A stretch of 10,249 nt of DNA, from NCBI GenBank assembly GCA_009704155.1, contig WLES01000015.1, forward strand, positions 1 through 10,249. The letters run 5' to 3'. Under the pieces are notes generated by a model that saw only the letters and a list, made by a program, of their open reading frames with translations, made no database searches and had not been told where the DNA came from. The position numbers and the translations under genes were made by a program. Positions 5,947 to 10,249 of this stretch are shown in pieces. Every line of letters starts with the position of its first letter. Positions within the stretch are counted from its first letter, which is position 1. Origin of the DNA: Actinomycetota bacterium (GTDB taxonomy: Bacteria; Actinomycetota; Actinomycetes; Actinomycetales; Microbacteriaceae).

Positions 5947-8900
5947 GTGTCGAACGACGGTTCTACTGACTCGACTACATCCGGCGACTTCGGAGCCAAC
6001 GACTGGCTCGTTGAGGAAATGTACGAAGCGTGGGTGAAAGACCCCACCTCAGTTGAAGCGTCGTGGATTCCGACCCTGCAGGCCTACGCAGCGAAAGCTG
6101 GCAACACCACCGCGCCCGCTGCCACCGCACAGGAAGCCGCTGCACCCACCGCGGCCGCACCTGTCGCCGCACGCGTCGAACCAACGGATAACTCAACCGG
6201 CGCGATTGATTCGATTCCGTCCACGTCGCGAACGACATCGACAGGTCCAACAAACACGCCAATTCCGGCGCAAGCACCAGAGGCAACAAAGCCTTCGGAC
6301 GCGACCGACGAAGCCGTTGTCTCGCCGCTCAAAGGTATGGCGAAAGCACTTGCATCGAACATGGACGCGTCGCTCACCGTTCCCACTGCGACGAGCGTGC
6401 GCACCGTCCCCGCGAAATTGATGATTGATAACCGCATCGTCATCAACAATCACTTGCGCCGCACCCGCGGTGGAAAAGTGTCGTTCACGCACATGATCGG
6501 TTGGGCGATGGTTCGCGCCCTCAAGTCGTTCCCCTCGCAAAACGTGTTTTACGACGAGCCAGACGGAACACCATCGCTTGTCGTCCCTGCACACATCAAC
6601 CTCGGATTAGCCATTGACGTTCCGAAACCGGATGGCACACGAGCCCTTCTCGTTCCCGGCATCAAAAAAGCTGAACAGATGACGTTCGCCGATTTCCTTG
6701 CAGCCTACGAAGATGTCGTCTCTCGCGCGAGAGCTAACAAACTCACCGCCGAGGACTTCCAGGGAAACACCGTTTCGCTCACCAACCCTGGTGGAATCGG
6801 AACCGTCCACTCCGTTCCTCGCTTGATGCGCGGACAGGGCTGCATCGTTGGCGCTGGCGCGCTCGACTACCCTGCTGAGTTTCAAGGCACGTCCGAGAAA
6901 GTGCTGTTCGATCTCGGCATCTCAAAGACGATTACGCTCACGTCGACCTACGACCACCGGGTCATCCAGGGCGCTGGTTCCGGGGAGTTCCTCAAGATCG
7001 TGCACGAACTGCTCATCGGAGAAAACGACTTCTACGAAGACCTTTTTGCAGCTCTGCGAATTCCCTACGCGCCAATTCGCTGGGCACAAGACATCAACGT
7101 TAACGATGCAGACAACATCAACAAGACAGCCCGAGTCCAGCAGCTCGTCGACGCGTTCCGTGTCCGCGGGCACCGGATGGCCGATATCGATCCGCTCGAA
7201 TACCGCCAACGCAGCCACCCCGACCTCGAAATCGAGAGCCACGGTCTGACGTTCTGGGATCTCGACCGCGAATTCGTTGTCGGTGGACTCGCCGGTCGTC
7301 GAACAATGCTTCTCCGCGAAGTGCTCGGGCTCTTGCGCGACTCCTACTGCCGAACGGTCGGTGTGGAATACACACACCTTCAAGACCCTGAACAACGCGC
7401 GTGGTTTCAGGAACAGCTCGAACAGCCTTACGAGAAGCCCACTCACGATGAGCAAATGCGAATTCTTGACAAGCTCAACCAAGCCGAGGCATTTGAGACC
7501 TTCCTCCAGACCAAATATGTGGGGCAGAAGCGCTTCTCGCTCGAGGGCTCAGAATCGATGATTGCCCTCCTCGACGAGATCATTCAGGACGCCGCCGACT
7601 ACGAACTCGATGAGGTCGACATCGGAATGGCCCACCGCGGCCGACTCAACGTTCTTGCCAACATCGCAGGCAAAACATACGGACAGATTTTCCGAGAGTT
7701 TGAGGGAACCACCGACACGTCAACGGTGCAGGGCTCCGGAGACGTCAAGTACCATCTCGGCACGAAGGGGACCTTCGTCACTGCCGATGGTCAGTCAATC
7801 CCGGTGTACCTCGCCGCGAACCCGTCCCACCTCGAAGCGGTCAACGGTGTTCTCGAAGGAATCGTTCGCGCAAAGCAAGACTTCAAGCCGATTGCATCCT
7901 TCACTGTCCTCCCCATCCTTGTTCACGGAGATGCCGCAATGGCTGGCCAGGGTGTCGTCATCGAGACGCTTCAGATGAGCCAACTGCGCGGTTACCGCAC
8001 CGGCGGAACCATCCACGTTGTCGTCAACAATCAGGTTGGCTTCACAACACTCCCGCGCGATTCACGAACCTCGCTGTACTCCACCGACGTCGCCAAGTCG
8101 GTTCAAGCGCCCATCTTCCACGTCAACGGCGATGACCCCGAAGCTGTTGTTCGCGTTGCAAAACTGGCTGTTCGTTACCGCCAGACTTTCAAGCACGACG
8201 TCGTGATCGACCTCGTCAGTTATCGCCGCCGCGGACACAACGAGGGCGACGACCCGTCAATGACTCAACCCCTCATGTACAACCTCATCGAAGCGAAGCG
8301 TTCGGTTCGAACCCTTTACGCTGAGGCTCTCGTCGGTCGTGGCGATATCACACAGGCTGAATATGACCAGGTGCAGCAAAAATTCCTTTCGCTCCTCGAG
8401 AATGCCTTCGCTGACACCCACGAATCGGCCGTTGACACCTCGGTGATCCCCGACATCACGGCGGCACCAGCGCTGCAGGTTCAGCGTCACCCAGAGACAA
8501 CGGGTGTCGACGTCTCCGTTGTGCACCGAATCGGTGACGCGCACGGCAACCCCCCAGCTGGCTTCAGTGTTCACCCCAAACTCGAGCAACTCCTTGCGAA
8601 GCGCGTCGACATGAGTCGCAACGGCGACATCGACTGGGGTTTTGGCGAAATTCTCGCCCTCGGTTCGCTCCTCCTCGAAGGCACAAAGGTTCGATTTGCC
8701 GGCCAGGACGCGCGACGCGGAACATTCGTTCAGCGCCACTCCGTGTTCCACGACCGCATCAACGGTCAAGAGTGGTTGCCGCTGCTCAACCTCTCTGAGA
8801 ATCAAGCGCGATTTTGGATCTACGACTCACTCCTGTCCGAATACGCCGCGATGGCGTTCGAGTACGGATATTCCGTTGGCAACCCAGACGCACTCGTGGT

Positions 8901-9642
8901 CTGGGAAGCGCAGTTCGGCGATTTCGCCAACGGCGCCCAAACCGTCATCGACGAGTTCATCTCATCGTCAGAGCAAAAGTGGGGGCAAAACTCAGGACTA
9001 GTGTTGCTTCTGCCTCACGGGTACGAGGGTCAAGGCCCCGACCACTCGTCTGCCCGAATCGAACGCTTCCTCCAGTTGGCTGCAGAGGGAAACATGACTA
9101 TTGCGAGGCCGTCAACTCCAGCCTCGTACTTCCACCTCCTTCGGCGCCAGGCGTACTCACAACCCAAGCGCCCACTGGTGGTTTTCACCCCAAAGGCAAT
9201 GCTTCGACTTCGCGGCGCTTCCAGCTCCGTCGACGACTTCACCAACGGCGCTTTCCGACCGATCATCGGTGACTCCGCCGTAAAGGGCACGACTCGCCGA
9301 ATTCTCCTTCACTCGGGAAAAATCCATTACGACCTCATCGCCGAACGCGACAAGCGTGACGCCATCGGAATCGCTCTCGTGCGGATGGAACAGTTCTACC
9401 CGTTCCCGGAGAACGACCTTCGTGACGCCATCGCTCAGCACCCTGGCGCAGAACTCGTCTGGATTCAAGACGAACCCGAGAACCAGGGAGCATGGCCGTT
9501 CATCGCACTGGAGCTTCGCCGCCTCGGAGTCGATGTTCGCGTCATTAGTCGACACGCATCAGCATCACCGGCAGTCGGATCCTCGAAGCGCTCTGCAGAG
9601 GAGCACGCGAGCATCATGGACGATGCGTTCGCCGAACTCTAA
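5947..9642 (+). CDS. kgd: Multifunctional 2-oxoglutarate metabolism enzyme: fused E2 acyltransferase core + 2-oxoglutarate dehydrogenase E1 / 2-oxoglutarate decarboxylase
   Basis: At 1231 residues this is the size of the mycobacterial KGD. The order is: a short E1-type N-terminal helix (13-45, ANDWLVEEMYEAW), an Ala/Pro/Thr-rich flexible linker (about 50-125), an E2 acyltransferase catalytic domain (about 125-365), then the thiamine-diphosphate E1 (about 390-1231). The E2 signature TYDHRVIQGAGSGEF includes the catalytic-type H337. No lipoyl domain is present, as usual in this family, so lipoyl groups must come from a separate E2 encoded elsewhere. E1 landmarks are GHRMADIDPL (H409), MAHRGRLNVL (H563), the ThDP motif GDAAMAGQG (from G661) with VVNNQVGFTT downstream, and GQDARRGTFVQRHSVFHDR (G919-). 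It decarboxylates 2-oxoglutarate and feeds succinyl-CoA formation in the TCA cycle. In relatives it is inhibited by the FHA protein GarA/OdhI, which is not in this window. It is a single gene with GTG start and good ribosome-binding site; its stop overlaps convergent rsrA. Confidence 0.97.
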   Translation: MSNDGSTDSTTSGDFGANDWLVEEMYEAWVKDPTSVEASWIPTLQAYAAKAGNTTAPAATAQEAAAPTAAAPVAARVEPTDNSTGAIDSIPSTSRTTSTGPTNTPIPAQAPEATKPSDATDEAVVSPLKGMAKALASNMDASLTVPTATSVRTVPAKLMIDNRIVINNHLRRTRGGKVSFTHMIGWAMVRALKSFPSQNVFYDEPDGTPSLVVPAHINLGLAIDVPKPDGTRALLVPGIKKAEQMTFADFLAAYEDVVSRARANKLTAEDFQGNTVSLTNPGGIGTVHSVPRLMRGQGCIVGAGALDYPAEFQGTSEKVLFDLGISKTITLTSTYDHRVIQGAGSGEFLKIVHELLIGENDFYEDLFAALRIPYAPIRWAQDINVNDADNINKTARVQQLVDAFRVRGHRMADIDPLEYRQRSHPDLEIESHGLTFWDLDREFVVGGLAGRRTMLLREVLGLLRDSYCRTVGVEYTHLQDPEQRAWFQEQLEQPYEKPTHDEQMRILDKLNQAEAFETFLQTKYVGQKRFSLEGSESMIALLDEIIQDAADYELDEVDIGMAHRGRLNVLANIAGKTYGQIFREFEGTTDTSTVQGSGDVKYHLGTKGTFVTADGQSIPVYLAANPSHLEAVNGVLEGIVRAKQDFKPIASFTVLPILVHGDAAMAGQGVVIETLQMSQLRGYRTGGTIHVVVNNQVGFTTLPRDSRTSLYSTDVAKSVQAPIFHVNGDDPEAVVRVAKLAVRYRQTFKHDVVIDLVSYRRRGHNEGDDPSMTQPLMYNLIEAKRSVRTLYAEALVGRGDITQAEYDQVQQKFLSLLENAFADTHESAVDTSVIPDITAAPALQVQRHPETTGVDVSVVHRIGDAHGNPPAGFSVHPKLEQLLAKRVDMSRNGDIDWGFGEILALGSLLLEGTKVRFAGQDARRGTFVQRHSVFHDRINGQEWLPLLNLSENQARFWIYDSLLSEYAAMAFEYGYSVGNPDALVVWEAQFGDFANGAQTVIDEFISSSEQKWGQNSGLVLLLPHGYEGQGPDHSSARIERFLQLAAEGNMTIARPSTPASYFHLLRRQAYSQPKRPLVVFTPKAMLRLRGASSSVDDFTNGAFRPIIGDSAVKGTTRRILLHSGKIHYDLIAERDKRDAIGIALVRMEQFYPFPENDLRDAIAQHPGAELVWIQDEPENQGAWPFIALELRRLGVDVRVISRHASASPAVGSSKRSAEEHASIMDDAFAEL

Positions 9643-9881
9643 GGGTTTGACTTCAGCGAGTTGAGGATCTCGTCGCACATGCCGGCGGGGGGAGCCTCAA
9701 AGCACGCGGTTTTCACTCGCTCGGTGAGCGTTGACACAATGTCGAGTTCCTGTGCACACGACTCGCACGATGCGCAATGGTCGATGACATCGACCGTTTC
9801 CGTCGTCCGAAGGTGCCCGTCAACAAGTGCTTCGATTCTGCCGAAAGCCGAAGCGCAACCGCAATCGCGATTCGTGTCCAT
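9639..9881 (-). CDS. rsrA: Zinc-binding anti-sigma factor, RsrA-like (redox-sensing)
   Basis: The 80-residue protein is a small ZAS-type (zinc anti-sigma) factor. The motif H-x3-C-x2-C is at H35, C39, C42, with C9 placed 26 residues before H35. This is the same spacing as C11-H37 in Streptomyces RsrA, so C9/H35/C39/C42 can form the zinc site. In that family oxidation of the zinc thiols to a disulfide releases the sigma factor SigR and switches on thiol-stress genes, including mycothiol recycling. Additional Cys at 7, 36, 60 and 69 could join the redox chemistry; the adjacent Cys pair that RsrA has near 61-62 is not present. The start is ATG at 9881, sharing its A with the stop of the upstream sigma gene (TAATG), so the pair is translationally coupled with near equal output. 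The TAG stop overlaps that of convergent kgd. Confidence 0.85.
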   Translation of the reverse strand: MDTNRDCGCASAFGRIEALVDGHLRTTETVDVIDHCASCESCAQELDIVSTLTERVKTACFEAPPAGMCDEILNSLKSNP

Positions 9882-10249
9882 TAGATTTCTCGCTCTTTCT
9901 CTCGTTGTTCAGTAATCATGCTACGCAAGCGGGCGCGGCCGCGGTGAACCCGGGTCAGCACTGTTGCTGCGGGAATCGACAATAGTTCTGCTGCTTCGTC
10001 AGTTCGCATGCCGTCCAATACGACCGCTTTGGTCGCAGCGCGGAACGGATCGGGCAGAAGGTCAAACATGGCGCGAAGCTCTTCCTCGCGAATCCGTTCG
10101 ATCGCCATCTTTTCAGCGCTCGGCGTGCGGAACCCTGCGTTGTCCAGGAGTAGCGCTAGGTCCGGGGTTGTCACCAATCGGTTTTCGCGAGTCCACTCTT
10201 GGCGGCGAAGGTTGAAACACGTGTTGGTGACAATCTTCTTGAACCACGC
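9881..10249 (-). CDS. sigR: ECF RNA polymerase sigma factor, SigR-like (partial, 5' end beyond window)
   Basis: The reading frame stays open to the right edge; 122 residues are visible and the true start is outside. It begins inside the end of sigma region 2 (AWFKKIVTNTCFNLRR, compare AWLYRILTNTFIN in SigR/SigH). After a linker comes region 4: LLPDPFRAATKAVVLDGM, then the helix-turn-helix TDEAAELLSIPAATVLTRVHRGRARLRSMI, ending in a charged tail and TAA at 9883-9881. Sigma factors of this group recognise GGAAT-type -35 elements in front of thiol-oxidative stress genes. The coupled RsrA-like anti-sigma gene makes the SigR/SigH group the best assignment. A TTG at 10177 begins a shorter open frame but would remove region 2 and is not a plausible start. 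Confidence 0.87.
   Translation of the reverse strand, partial: AWFKKIVTNTCFNLRRQEWTRENRLVTTPDLALLLDNAGFRTPSAEKMAIERIREEELRAMFDLLPDPFRAATKAVVLDGMRTDEAAELLSIPAATVLTRVHRGRARLRSMITEQREKEREI

Noticed and set aside
6922..7482. 186-codon minus-strand frame inside kgd (and a similar one at 8257-8805)
   Set aside because: Both lie opposite conserved E2/E1 domain sequence of kgd, which constrains the codons; no independent start signal or motif seen.
9600..9700. Intrinsic terminator between kgd and rsrA, and likewise at 2480-2530 and 150-210
   Set aside because: No stable stem followed by a T-run was found at any of the three convergent junctions; the coding sequences overlap directly.
10175..10177. 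TTG as a start codon for the sigma factor
   Set aside because: The frame continues open upstream to the window edge with recognisable end-of-region-2 sequence, so the gene starts outside the window.
1..10249. Mobile element, CRISPR array, phage or defence genes, tRNA or rRNA
   Set aside because: No transposase, integrase, terminal repeats, regularly spaced repeats or RNA-gene signatures were seen; genes account for all but about 230 bases.

Overview
This window looks like the chromosome of an actinobacterium, most likely a small-genome member of the Microbacteriaceae. Three things support this: a 1231-residue actinobacterial-type KGD (an E2 acyltransferase core fused to a 2-oxoglutarate dehydrogenase E1), a SigR/RsrA-like ECF sigma and zinc anti-sigma pair of the kind found in mycothiol-using bacteria, and a tandem long/short CNNM-CorC gene pair like the one known in mycobacteria. 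Base composition is in the mid-to-upper 50s % G+C by eye (57% in the first 60 bases). Packing is extreme: only about 230 of 10,249 bases (40 + 9 + 181) lie outside genes, and every convergent junction is an overlap. The genus assignment is inference.

Layout, left to right. Bases 2-196 (+) are the last 64 codons of homoserine O-acetyltransferase (metX). It runs 27 bases into the end of a convergent GT87-type polyprenol-phosphate-mannose-dependent mannosyltransferase gene (170-1384, -). A 40-base divergent gap follows, then an Old Yellow Enzyme of the YqjM class (1425-2504, +). Its stop codon overlaps that of a convergent PfkB-family sugar kinase (2501-3430, -). Upstream of the kinase on the minus strand are two CNNM/CorC-family membrane proteins, a short form without the C-terminal domain (3440-4468) and a full-length form (4461-5765). 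They overlap by 8 bases and probably form one transcript that may read into the kinase. The only sizeable non-coding stretch (5766-5946) separates them from kgd (5947-9642, +). kgd overlaps stop codons with an RsrA-like anti-sigma factor (9639-9881, -), which is coupled by TAATG to an ECF sigma factor (9881-10249, -) cut by the right edge.

Most of these genes are housekeeping: methionine synthesis, the 2-oxoglutarate node of the TCA cycle, envelope mannosylation, sugar phosphorylation, Mg2+-type ion homeostasis and thiol-oxidative stress control. I see no phage, IS, CRISPR, tRNA or rRNA. The less ordinary signals are regulatory. Four starts share the arrangement TANNNT, exactly 6 bases, then ATG/GTG, the geometry of leaderless transcription. 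One of these would make a 19-codon ORF whose stop overlaps the start of the long CorC gene. Two convergent junctions use the same four-base CTAA reciprocal stop overlap. The kgd leader carries an inverted repeat against its -10, a 12-base direct repeat and a small hairpin. I did not find a clearly new multi-gene system here.
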